Source: UBA6168 sp965222975 (GTDB lineage: Bacteria > Bacteroidota > Bacteroidia > Chitinophagales > Saprospiraceae). From it: a stretch of 64,000 bases of DNA. Of the stretch, positions 19,119-26,924 are shown piece by piece; positions within the stretch are counted from its first letter, which is position 1, and each line of letters begins with the position of its first letter. The stretch spans positions 1 to 64,000 of the forward strand of contig CBDCVJ010000077.1 in the NCBI GenBank assembly GCA_965222975.1, written 5' to 3'. Both the position numbers and the translations under genes were made by a program. The notes beneath the pieces were generated by a model, which was not told where the DNA came from, did no database searches, and was given only the letters and a program-made list of their open reading frames with translations.

Positions 19119-20378
19119 TCATATCGACTTTTCCCTCGCCATCACCGTGTTGGAATGCGGAAACGGCACATCAGGAACAGGGACATTTAAAAAGCCACAT
19201 AATTTTTCCCATCCCGGCTCATCGCATATATTTATTCTCAACAATTTATTTTTGGGCTTATCGGAAAAAAAATCGTAAACCCTGTTTTCGAAAGCCAGAT
19301 AAGCCGATTCCCAATCGGGAAAATCAGCGTATAAACTGCCATAGGATTTTTGATAAATGGGATCAAAATTGTGGTACAGTTTTTCGAATTTCCCACCATC
19401 ATTTTTTTTCAACCAAGCCTGAAGTTCTTTCGTAGTGCTGAACCCCCTCGGCCTGTAAAGGTTGGAACTCGACCTCACCCAATCGGGCAAATTTCTTTCT
19501 GTATAAATGAATTTGGCATTGGGAAAAAGGCTGTATAATTCTTCAAAGCGGAAGCTGACGGGCGAATCGCAAAAAGCATCATAGTATAGAAAATCTTCTA
19601 TGTCAATAACTTGGTAAGTAAGGGGGTTGATGAAATGGATGGCAGTAAGACCCAATATCTCAAGAGCGGTCGTCAGGGAGGTGGTTGCTGTCCTGCTTAG
19701 CCCGATTCCAAAAATTTTTGGTTTATTTAAATCTGCTCCAGCGAGATAGTGTTTTTGCCAACAGGTCAATAGGTTTATCATTTTTTCTTCTTGTGTTTTT
19801 AAAGGCTTCCGAGCAGCAGGCAATATTTCAATGATTTTATTTGCCTCTTCGAATTTTTTGTCGCCGATCAATGCCCGTGCGAGCAAAATTTGTGTAGTTG
19901 TTTTTTTATTTAAAGCCTTTAATAAATCAACAGCTTCCAAAAATCTTTTAGGCTTGAACAGCAACTCGGCTTTGAACAATAAAGTGTCCATTTCTGCCCC
20001 ATATAGCTTTATCACTTCATCCATCACATTAAAACCTTCCGTAAATTGTGCATGGTTGACCAACAGGATGGCTTTTCTCAGGTAACTTGATTTTGCTTTG
20101 GTTTTATTGATGGAAATATTCAACCATTTTTCAGCATTGTCCCATTCCCAGGTTTTTATTGCAACTGCCGAAAGTCCTTCATATCCCTGTGGCTTTATCG
20201 GAAATTTTTCAACGCATTTTTGAAAAACTATCCGAGCTTTTTCAAAGTGACCTTTTTGCAATAATTCCTCGCCCAATTTAATATCACTTTGCAGGTCAAA
20301 TATTTTATTCGATGCCCAGTCAATTATTTTATGTCTTAGGCCAATTATCTTTTTTGGAAAACGGATGGTTTGGTTCAT
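19119..20378 (-). CDS. TPR-sulfotransferase fusion
   Basis: 419 residues. Residues about 30-205 form TPR-like helical repeats (GEELLQKGHFEKARIVFQKC and similar). Residues about 215-400 form a sulfotransferase of the PAPS-dependent P-loop fold: 5'-phosphosulfate loop FGIGLSRTATTSLTTALE and the 3'-phosphate segment AKFIYTERNLPDWVRSS. It would transfer sulfate from PAPS to a sugar or other acceptor, with the TPR part probably holding a partner. Convergent with the exporter ATPase gene, which ends 35 bp away. Confidence 0.8.
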   Translation of the reverse strand: MNQTIRFPKKIIGLRHKIIDWASNKIFDLQSDIKLGEELLQKGHFEKARIVFQKCVEKFPIKPQGYEGLSAVAIKTWEWDNAEKWLNISINKTKAKSSYLRKAILLVNHAQFTEGFNVMDEVIKLYGAEMDTLLFKAELLFKPKRFLEAVDLLKALNKKTTTQILLARALIGDKKFEEANKIIEILPAARKPLKTQEEKMINLLTCWQKHYLAGADLNKPKIFGIGLSRTATTSLTTALEILGLTAIHFINPLTYQVIDIEDFLYYDAFCDSPVSFRFEELYSLFPNAKFIYTERNLPDWVRSSSNLYRPRGFSTTKELQAWLKKNDGGKFEKLYHNFDPIYQKSYGSLYADFPDWESAYLAFENRVYDFFSDKPKNKLLRINICDEPGWEKLCGFLNVPVPDVPFPHSNTVMAREKSI

Positions 20379-20513
20379 GTCCTTTTTTTAATTATGAATT
20401 TTTGATTATTCGACAAACCCTGTGGAAGCCAACTATTTTATCAGTGTTTTTTTTTCTCCCTCTCTTCCTGTTTTTTTTTATTCCACGAAAATTGTCAAAG
20501 AACCGAGTTTTTA

Positions 20514-21248
20514 TTATATCATCTCCTTATTTGTTACAGCTAAAGGGTTGGGAAATTTCGTCCATACCCTTGTTTTGTAATCTAACCAATAATCTGCTGC
20601 ACTGCCCACATCCAATGCAATACCTCCTTTTTCTTTAATTATTTGACAATAAAATTTTCCCAAAAAACCCGCCGCCACTAAAAAAACTTCGCCGGGGTAA
20701 GCGACCGTAAGATTTGTTTTTATAAAATTAAAACGGTCGGGGTAGTGCGGTGCTGTGTCACTTTGGTCATGGTCAAAAAGCCTGGAATATTTATACTCGG
20801 AAGGAATAGGGTAGAATTCCCGCACCGTGATATTGTGCTTTTCCCACAGCACCTCAACAAGCTGAGGATGGCATGAAATAATGGAACAATCGTTGATTTC
20901 ACTTAAAATCAAATCCCATAGTTCCATATCTTCCAAATGGCTGTGGATATGGCAGGAAGTCAGTATTTGCAGGTTTGAACTATCACCCCTTCCTTCTTTT
21001 TCGGATATACTTAAAAAATCAAAAATGGCTTTCAAACCCCGTGCTTCCAGGTTGAAGTAGGGGCTTCCTACTGGGACATTTGAAAAAATCTGACCTACCC
21101 GCTTCGGACAGGGAATGCCAAGCAGGTCAGCATTTTGAATAGCCGAAAAATATGCTGCCTCCAATTTTCTCCAATTTTTTTCGGTTATTTTTTTCTCTCC
21201 CCACCATATTTTTTTGGCTCTTAAACCTATCTTGTTCTTTGAATTTTT
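20514..21248 (-). pseudogene. C-terminal part of TPR/GT-D glycosyltransferase after an in-frame TGA
   Basis: This is the direct in-frame continuation of the gene at 21249-22412: reading on through the TGA gives KNSKNKIGLRAKKIWWGEKK and then a further 217 codons containing AIQNADLLGIPCPKRVGQI, LTSCHIHSHLED and VFLVAAGFLGKFYCQIIKEK. The latter resembles the Rossmann-like core of GT-D (DUF1792/SP_1767-type) enzymes, VxVAAG and an adjacent GALDVGSA-like element. Without readthrough this part could be translated only from a weak internal start such as TTG at 21164. Confidence 0.65.
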
Positions 21249-22412
21249 TCAGTCATTTTCATAAGGCAAAAAATGTCCTTCGCCATCGCCCAACCGAATA
21301 AAGGAAAAGGAATTACTTTTTTTTATTTGAGCAATGATGTGGCGAGCGGCCCGATAAGTTTCTTGTAGGGAAACAGCGGTATTCAACAATACAGGGTGAC
21401 TTTGCGACAGTCGGTTCAGTTGGCTGAAAATTCCTGTAAGGATATTTTTTTTATGTGGAAAATGGGGATGCTTTTCTAATTGCGATAAAATATTATTTAA
21501 AAAATCGGAAAAAAAATCATTACTGAACCCACTCTGGTTAATTGGTTTTTCAGATTGCAGGGCCAAACTTATATTTTTTATTTTTTCATGTTCAAAAACC
21601 AACAGCACATATTTGTCCAACGACAATTCAGATGCCCGTTCCCGAATCATTTTTTCTATAAAAGCCTTTGCCTTTGCAAAATTTCCACGACTGGTAAGCA
21701 ATTGGGAATAACCCGAAATGATTTCCCAGTTAGAGACTTTGCCTGCGAGGGATTTTTCAAAAAAGCCTTGAAGCTTCTCTAAATTGTTTTCAGCTATTAA
21801 GGTTCCTATATAAGGATAGGTAAATTGTTCCGGCAAGGATTTTTTCTCAAAATCAAGTTGAGGCTGAACCTCATTCAAGATTTTAAATGCCGCCCTGTCT
21901 TCGCCCAATTGCCAAAGGTTTTGAGACTGCATCAACATTAGTTCCAGATGGCCGGGGTGCTTTTCTGTGGCAGCCTGCAAAATGCTTTTAACAAATGGGT
22001 ATTCGTATTGCTCGTTCCAAAAAGTTGCTTCTACCATTGCCCACGATGGGTCGTTTTGAAAACGGGGAGCATGCCTATTGATTAGCTGTTTGGCTTCCCC
22101 GGCTGCACCACTTGTGGTGAGCGTTTTTATTTGCAATCCGATAAATTCCAGATGCCAGGGAAAATATTGGATGGCAACGTCAAGTCTCTCCAGCAGCAAG
22201 TCCTGCCGTTCTGTTTTTCGGGCTAAAATGATCAGACCTTCGTGACCCTCAATTCGTTCGGGATATTTTTTCTGTAAATACCCAAAAAAAACTTCAGCTT
22301 CTTCATATTGCCAGCGGTTCATGAGCGCATAACCCGCCCATTTGTAGAATGCTGGAGGCAAGGGCAACCCCCAAGCCATGCATTTTTTTACTATTTTTAT
22401 TAAATATCTCAT
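21249..22412 (-). CDS. TPR protein with start of GT-D domain, interrupted by in-frame TGA
   Basis: 387 residues from an ATG at 22412. Residues 20-300 are TPR-like helices (YEEAEVFFGYLQKKYPERIE, GNFAKAKAFIEKMIRER). Residues about 355-387 begin a GT-D glycosyltransferase domain: SFSFIRLGDGEGHFLPYEN matches the family's first strand and metal-site GDGE motif. The reading frame then meets TGA at 21249-21251, beyond which the same frame stays open to 20514. The intact protein would have about 632 residues. A single substitution (for instance from TGG, CGA or GGA) explains the stop. Architecture parallels the TPR-sulfotransferase next to it. Confidence 0.7.
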   Translation of the reverse strand: MRYLIKIVKKCMAWGLPLPPAFYKWAGYALMNRWQYEEAEVFFGYLQKKYPERIEGHEGLIILARKTERQDLLLERLDVAIQYFPWHLEFIGLQIKTLTTSGAAGEAKQLINRHAPRFQNDPSWAMVEATFWNEQYEYPFVKSILQAATEKHPGHLELMLMQSQNLWQLGEDRAAFKILNEVQPQLDFEKKSLPEQFTYPYIGTLIAENNLEKLQGFFEKSLAGKVSNWEIISGYSQLLTSRGNFAKAKAFIEKMIRERASELSLDKYVLLVFEHEKIKNISLALQSEKPINQSGFSNDFFSDFLNNILSQLEKHPHFPHKKNILTGIFSQLNRLSQSHPVLLNTAVSLQETYRAARHIIAQIKKSNSFSFIRLGDGEGHFLPYEND

Positions 22413-22448
22413 GCTATAGAGGTGTTCATAAATAAGGAATCCTGATTT

Positions 22449-22571
22449 GTATCCTCCCCCTAACCCCCTCCAAAGGGGGAAAGAGACCCGTTCATTTATT
22501 TTGTATTTGCTATAATATTAAATTTTAGCAGGCTTTATCTCCCCCTTTGGAGGGGGTTAGGGGGAGGATAC
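22449..22571. repeat. Long inverted repeat with G/C-rich arms
   Basis: Arms 22449-22480 and 22540-22571 pair almost perfectly; each contains CCTCCCCCTAACCCCCTCC or its complement. The loop is 59 bases and A/T-rich. Weaker pairing continues outward (GTTCATAAATAAGG against CATGAAC-type sequence) to about 22420-22610. The arm sequence resembles intergenic repeats I know from other Bacteroidota. It separates the interrupted TPR/GT-D gene from the GT25 genes. Confidence 0.8.
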
Positions 22572-22767
22572 ACCGGGAGACAGATTCTGAATTTTTATTC
22601 ATGAACAACTCTTATGTCTAAATGATTGATATTGCCAATACAATAAAACTAACTATTCAGTGGGGCATGAAGGGAAATACAATAAATCGTTTTTTCTCAT
22701 CACATGCAGGTCAAGTTAAATCAAAATTATGAATGGATGCCTTTGGTAATTTTGCCTAGGTGTTAAT

Positions 22768-22788
22768 AGTTTTTTCCGTGCGTAACAT
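22768..22788. promoter_or_regulatory. Degenerate copy of the conserved dyad, copy 2
   Basis: Contains GCGTAACATCC, nearly identical to the right half of the copy at 33704, but the left half-site is degenerate (AGTTT in place of ATGTT). It lies 84 bp before the ATG of the GT25-sulfotransferase gene. Confidence 0.25.
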
Positions 22789-22871
22789 CCGGGTTAATAC
22801 TATTCGAAGAGACGTTAGTTTACTTGTGGTTTTGCGGTATTTTTGGGATTTTCAAAAAAGAGAAAAAGCAA

Positions 22872-24617
22872 ATGAAAAAAAGCCATTCTGCTGTGAATAC
22901 GTATTTCGACCGGGTTTATGTCTTGAATCTGGAGGAGCGTGCCGACCGCAAAATCGAGATGATGCAAAAACTCGCACGGCTGAATATTGCAGCAGAATTT
23001 GTAACGGCGGTCAACGGATACGATTTTCAAAATCGACTTGAATACGAGACCTACCTAAAACAGCCACTTGGAGCGGGAGGTGTCTCGGAAGAATTAGCCT
23101 GGCAAAGAAAACTCATTGAAAACGCAGGTGCATGGGGCTGTTTGAAAAGCTATCTCTACATTTTGGAGGACGCCCAAAAAAACGGGTGCAGGCGGGTATT
23201 ATGTCTGGAAGACGATGCGGTTTTCCACAAAGATTTTGAAGCCCAGTTTAAAAGAACTGTCCAAAAAATACCAGGCGACTGGAAACTGCTATACCTCGGT
23301 GCCTCGCAACGCAGATGGGGAATCCCAGAAGGCCTGTGTTATCCTGATAAGAACAAACTGACCGTTGACCCCGATGCCCCTTTCTATTTTCCCCGAAAAA
23401 CCAACGGCACGTTTGCCTTTGCCATTGATTGTTCGGTGTTCGATTTGATGATACTGGAAGCCATGAAAATGAGCAGCCCAATAGATTGTGGCCCAGTCCG
23501 GGCGGTCATCAATGCCTACCCTGAACAGTGTTTTGTCCTGAACCCCAATCTCGTCATTGCGGATGTATCGGACAGTGATATCAGGGGCAAACGCAACCAA
23601 GCGGAAATATCGAAGCTGTTGAGGTGGAATTTAGAAAACTATGACTTTTCTTTTCAAAAAAACGAAAACTCCATGCCCGACAAGGCAACCCAAAAGTTAT
23701 TTACCATGAATAAACCCAATTACCGCCATCATAGGAATATATTGATTGAAAACCATAAAGCTGTTTTTTTTATTATTCCAAAAACGGGCTGTACGTCGCT
23801 GAAAGCACAGCTTGTTGAACTGCTCGGCATGGAAAAAAAGGAAAACATCCAGGCGTTTATACACAATCCTGCACATTATCCATTTCCTTTTGCTGAATAT
23901 GACCGACTCAATACGACCTATAAGGATTATTTCAAATTTGCCTTTGTGAGAAATCCGTGGGACAGGCTGGTTTCCTGTTTTAAAGATAAAATCAGGGCAG
24001 CAGATTATAATGGACCGGGTTTTAAAAATGGTGTGGCCATGCCCTTACAAAGGTTTGGTAGTTCGTTTTATGGGGGCATGACCTTTGGGGCTTTTGTAGA
24101 TGCGGTATGTGCTTTGCCCGATGCCGTGGCCGACAACCATTTTCGCTCTCAATTTTACCAGCTTATCAATTCGGAGGGTGAGCTTTTGGTCAATTATATC
24201 GGCAGGTTTGAAAACATGCGGGAGTCGCTCATGGAAATCAACAAAAAAGCGGGTTTGCAATTTTCCGCCTCCGTCCGGCTGAACAAAACAAAATCCGGAA
24301 AGCATTACCAGGATTATTATAATAAAGGTTTAATCGAAAAAGTGCGAAAGCGATTTTTTGCTGATATTCATTTTTTGCAATATCATTTTGACCCCAGAAA
24401 AGTAATCCCGATAGGAATAATTGACGAGAAATGGAAACAGCATTTTTCCAAATCGAACTTGCTTTCCTTTTTTTTAGAGGAAAAACAACGAGCCTTGCGC
24501 CTTGCAGAAAAGCAGCGACAAGGAAACGGCAGGAAACGGCATTCCTTTACAGGAAAAATTCATGCACAATTACAGAAATTGACCGGCGTTTTTGCCATTA
24601 ACAAACTGGAGAAATAA
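22872..24617 (+). CDS. GT25 glycosyltransferase-sulfotransferase fusion
   Basis: 581 residues from the ATG at 22872; an upstream TTG at 22824 adds a non-family tail. Residues about 10-255 form a GT25 (LPS/LOS beta-galactosyltransferase-like) domain: FDRVYVLNLEERADRKIEMM, GAWGCLKSYLYIL, and the acidic CLEDDAVFHKDF near residue 112. Residues about 280-510 form a carbohydrate sulfotransferase: PAPS 5'-loop VFFIIPKTGCTSLKAQL (about 297) and 3'-phosphate segment FAFVRNPWDRLVSCF (about 356). One polypeptide may add a sugar and sulfate it. A basic tail follows. Its stop overlaps the start of the next gene (TAATG), so the two are translationally coupled. Confidence 0.88.
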   Translation: MKKSHSAVNTYFDRVYVLNLEERADRKIEMMQKLARLNIAAEFVTAVNGYDFQNRLEYETYLKQPLGAGGVSEELAWQRKLIENAGAWGCLKSYLYILEDAQKNGCRRVLCLEDDAVFHKDFEAQFKRTVQKIPGDWKLLYLGASQRRWGIPEGLCYPDKNKLTVDPDAPFYFPRKTNGTFAFAIDCSVFDLMILEAMKMSSPIDCGPVRAVINAYPEQCFVLNPNLVIADVSDSDIRGKRNQAEISKLLRWNLENYDFSFQKNENSMPDKATQKLFTMNKPNYRHHRNILIENHKAVFFIIPKTGCTSLKAQLVELLGMEKKENIQAFIHNPAHYPFPFAEYDRLNTTYKDYFKFAFVRNPWDRLVSCFKDKIRAADYNGPGFKNGVAMPLQRFGSSFYGGMTFGAFVDAVCALPDAVADNHFRSQFYQLINSEGELLVNYIGRFENMRESLMEINKKAGLQFSASVRLNKTKSGKHYQDYYNKGLIEKVRKRFFADIHFLQYHFDPRKVIPIGIIDEKWKQHFSKSNLLSFFLEEKQRALRLAEKQRQGNGRKRHSFTGKIHAQLQKLTGVFAINKLEK

Positions 24618-26383
24618 TGCTGTTTAAATCCATTGTTAACCATTACTTTGATAAAGTCTATGTGCTAAATCTGGAAAAGCGAACCGACCGCAAACTGTCT
24701 ATGCTGCAAAAGCTGAACCGGCTCGGCATTGCAGCGGAGTTCGTCAAAGCAGTCAATGGTTATTCTCCCGAAAATATAGCGGAACACCAACAGTATTTAA
24801 ACCGACCAATAGGTGGCGACGGAAGCCACCCTTTGGAAGTTGAATATAAAAGAAAACTCATTAAAAGCCCTGGGGCATGGGGATGCTTAAAAACATTTTT
24901 ATTTATTTTAAAAAATGCCAAAAAAAATAATTACCAATGGATTTTATGTTTCGAAGATGATGTGATTTTTCACAAAGATTTTGAAAACCGTTTTAAAAAC
25001 GCTACTGAAAAAATCCCTGCTGATTGGAAATTGCTTTACCTCGGTGCTTCCCAATATGTGTGGAAAATACCGGGCGGTTTGCGCTATCCGAATAAATTAA
25101 AAAAAAAGGTTGATTTAAAAGAGCCTTATTATTATCCCAATGCCACTGACGGGGCTTTTGCCATTGGCATCCATTGTTCGGTTTTTGATATCTTAATTTC
25201 AGAAATTGAAAAAATGAACTGCCCGTTCGACTCGGGGCCATTGCGAAGTGTGATAGCCCGGTTTCCCAAAAAATGCTTTGTGCTGACACCAAATTTGGCC
25301 ATCGCAGACGTGTCGGAAAGCGACATCCGGGGCCAGCAAAATCAGGCGGCATTGGCTAGGGAATTGAAATGGAACCTGGGGGATTATGATTTCCCATTTC
25401 AAAAAGATTTGGTCAGCGTCATCATGCCCGCTTTCAATGCCGAAAGGACCATTGAAAAAGCCATCCGCTCCATGCTGCTACAAACCTATAACCCGCTGGA
25501 AATCATTGTCGTGGATGACGCAAGCACCGACCGCACTGCAAAAATCGTCGAAAGGATGATGCTGGAGGACGACCGCATCCGGCTTGTTTCTTTGGAGGAA
25601 AACAAAGGCGTTGGCGGGGCCAGAAACGCCGGGTTGAAAGCCTCCACCGGAAAAATCATTGCCTTTCAGGATGCCGACGATGTGTCGTTGAAAAACCGCA
25701 TCGAAAAACATTTGATTCCGATATATGAAAAAGGGGTGCTGTTTTCGGTCAGTCAAATAATACGCAGCCGGTGTGAGCAAGAAGCATTGAATATTTTCCA
25801 ACAAGAAGGAATGATGAGATTGGTAGAAAACCGCCGGAAAAAAAATAAAAAAGGGGAATTCGATTATCGGGATCAAGCGGTTTATGGATTGGCTGCCATT
25901 GTTTACCAACGGAAAATTTTTGAAGAATTTGGGCTATTCGAAGAGCACCGCTTTGGGGAGGATATGGAATTATTGGAGCGGATTATTTTTTTTAAATCAG
26001 GCATGAAATTTCACCATAAATTTAATGGGCATTCGCTGCTGAATTACAGAGATGATATGCCACTTATTTTTCAAAAGATAAATGAAGTATTATTGGTTTG
26101 CCCTGCGTTGAAAGAAACCAATTTGACCGCTCAATTTGAAAAAAGAAAAAAGGAAAACAAAAACCTGCAAAAGAAATTCAGGGAAAAATACACGTCGGAA
26201 GGAATAGGCATTTTTCCAAAACTGGCGAGTAGTACTACAAATAGCCATTACATAAAAGGAACAGACCAAACAAACCTGAAAGAAAATCCAATACCTCCAA
26301 GTTCTAATTCCAATCGAGTTCCCGCTTCATTTTATTCTAGAATGACAAATATCCTGCGTGAGGTATTAAAGCCTCTGAATTGA
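24617..26383 (+). CDS. GT25-GT2 bifunctional glycosyltransferase
   Basis: 588 residues. The first 255 are a GT25 domain clearly paralogous to the previous gene's (FDKVYVLNLEKRTDRKLSML, GAWGCLKTFLFIL, CFEDDVIFHKDF). The second part (about 263-490) is a GT2 domain: VSVIMPAFNAERTIEKAIRS, IVVDDASTDRTAK and IAFQDADDVSLKNRIEKH, with GEDMELLERI later. The C-terminal 90 residues are basic, then low complexity. The tandem pair shares the GT25 half but differs in the second half. Coupled to the upstream gene by a one-base stop/start overlap. Confidence 0.88.
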   Translation: MLFKSIVNHYFDKVYVLNLEKRTDRKLSMLQKLNRLGIAAEFVKAVNGYSPENIAEHQQYLNRPIGGDGSHPLEVEYKRKLIKSPGAWGCLKTFLFILKNAKKNNYQWILCFEDDVIFHKDFENRFKNATEKIPADWKLLYLGASQYVWKIPGGLRYPNKLKKKVDLKEPYYYPNATDGAFAIGIHCSVFDILISEIEKMNCPFDSGPLRSVIARFPKKCFVLTPNLAIADVSESDIRGQQNQAALARELKWNLGDYDFPFQKDLVSVIMPAFNAERTIEKAIRSMLLQTYNPLEIIVVDDASTDRTAKIVERMMLEDDRIRLVSLEENKGVGGARNAGLKASTGKIIAFQDADDVSLKNRIEKHLIPIYEKGVLFSVSQIIRSRCEQEALNIFQQEGMMRLVENRRKKNKKGEFDYRDQAVYGLAAIVYQRKIFEEFGLFEEHRFGEDMELLERIIFFKSGMKFHHKFNGHSLLNYRDDMPLIFQKINEVLLVCPALKETNLTAQFEKRKKENKNLQKKFREKYTSEGIGIFPKLASSTTNSHYIKGTDQTNLKENPIPPSSNSNRVPASFYSRMTNILREVLKPLN

Positions 26384-26472
26384 GGATTGAAATCCAATTT
26401 GAAAACGCATTATTATATCTAAAAGGGTTTTCTTATAAAAATGAAATCACCACTGATTTGAACTTTTGGGGC

Positions 26473-26566
26473 AGTATTCCAATGTAGTCGGGGTTCTGCA
26501 ACCCCGAACTTGCCTGAAATTTAAGATCAGTTCGGGGTTACAGAACCCCGACTACATTGGAATACT
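26473..26566. repeat. Inverted repeat, 38-bp arms
   Basis: Arms 26473-26510 and 26529-26566 pair with one mismatch around an 18-base loop; each arm contains CGGGGTTCTGCAACCCCG or its equivalent, itself a small palindrome. It lies in the 540-bp gap between the GT25-GT2 gene and the hybrid regulator. Confidence 0.85.
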
Positions 26567-26588
26567 ACTTTAGGGAATTGGCAAATAA

Positions 26589-26737
26589 TAACCTACCCGT
26601 TAAAAAAATCGAATAGTGCGTTTTTCCCAGTCCCGGAGGGACGGCAACCTTTAGCGAGGGATGTGAATCCCTCGAAAAAATCGAGGGATTCACATCCCTC
26701 GCTAAAGGTTGCCGTCCCTCCGGGACTGGGTAGGTTA
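26589..26737. repeat. Perfect inverted repeat, 50-bp arms
   Basis: Arms 26626-26675 and 26681-26730 are exact complements around five A residues. The arm begins CCCAGTCCCGGAGGGACGG. A further outer pair, TAACCTACCC (26589-26598) and GGGTAGGTTA (26728-26737), overlaps its end. The RNA would form a very stable hairpin; the GTCCC/GGGAC core recurs in other repeats of this window (45050, 33463). Confidence 0.9.
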
Positions 26738-26840
26738 AAATTTTCCGAATCCCTTAAATGACTGATTTTGTGGCTTTTCTGTTTTTGTAAGAAAACCTTT
26801 TTAGATATAAAAAGGAACTTCACTTTTTATTGTAAAACTC

Positions 26841-26848
26841 GTAACTTC
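26841..26848 (+). promoter_or_regulatory. Possible -7 promoter box
   Basis: TAACTTCG resembles the Bacteroidota TAnnTTTG -7 box and lies about 75 bp upstream of the hybrid regulator's TTG start. I see no clear -33 TTTG at the right distance, so this is a weak call. Confidence 0.2.
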
Positions 26849-26924
26849 GCCCTCCTTCACCTTTTGAATCAATCTGGCATTTTTTCCCTTCCGTTTAAAG
26901 GCAAAAACTACTACCCTGTATTCA

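Noticed and set aside
21249..21251. TGA as a selenocysteine codon
   Set aside because: No Sec-protein family similarity, no recognisable SECIS-like hairpin directly after the codon, and no Cys at this place in the family pattern as I know it.
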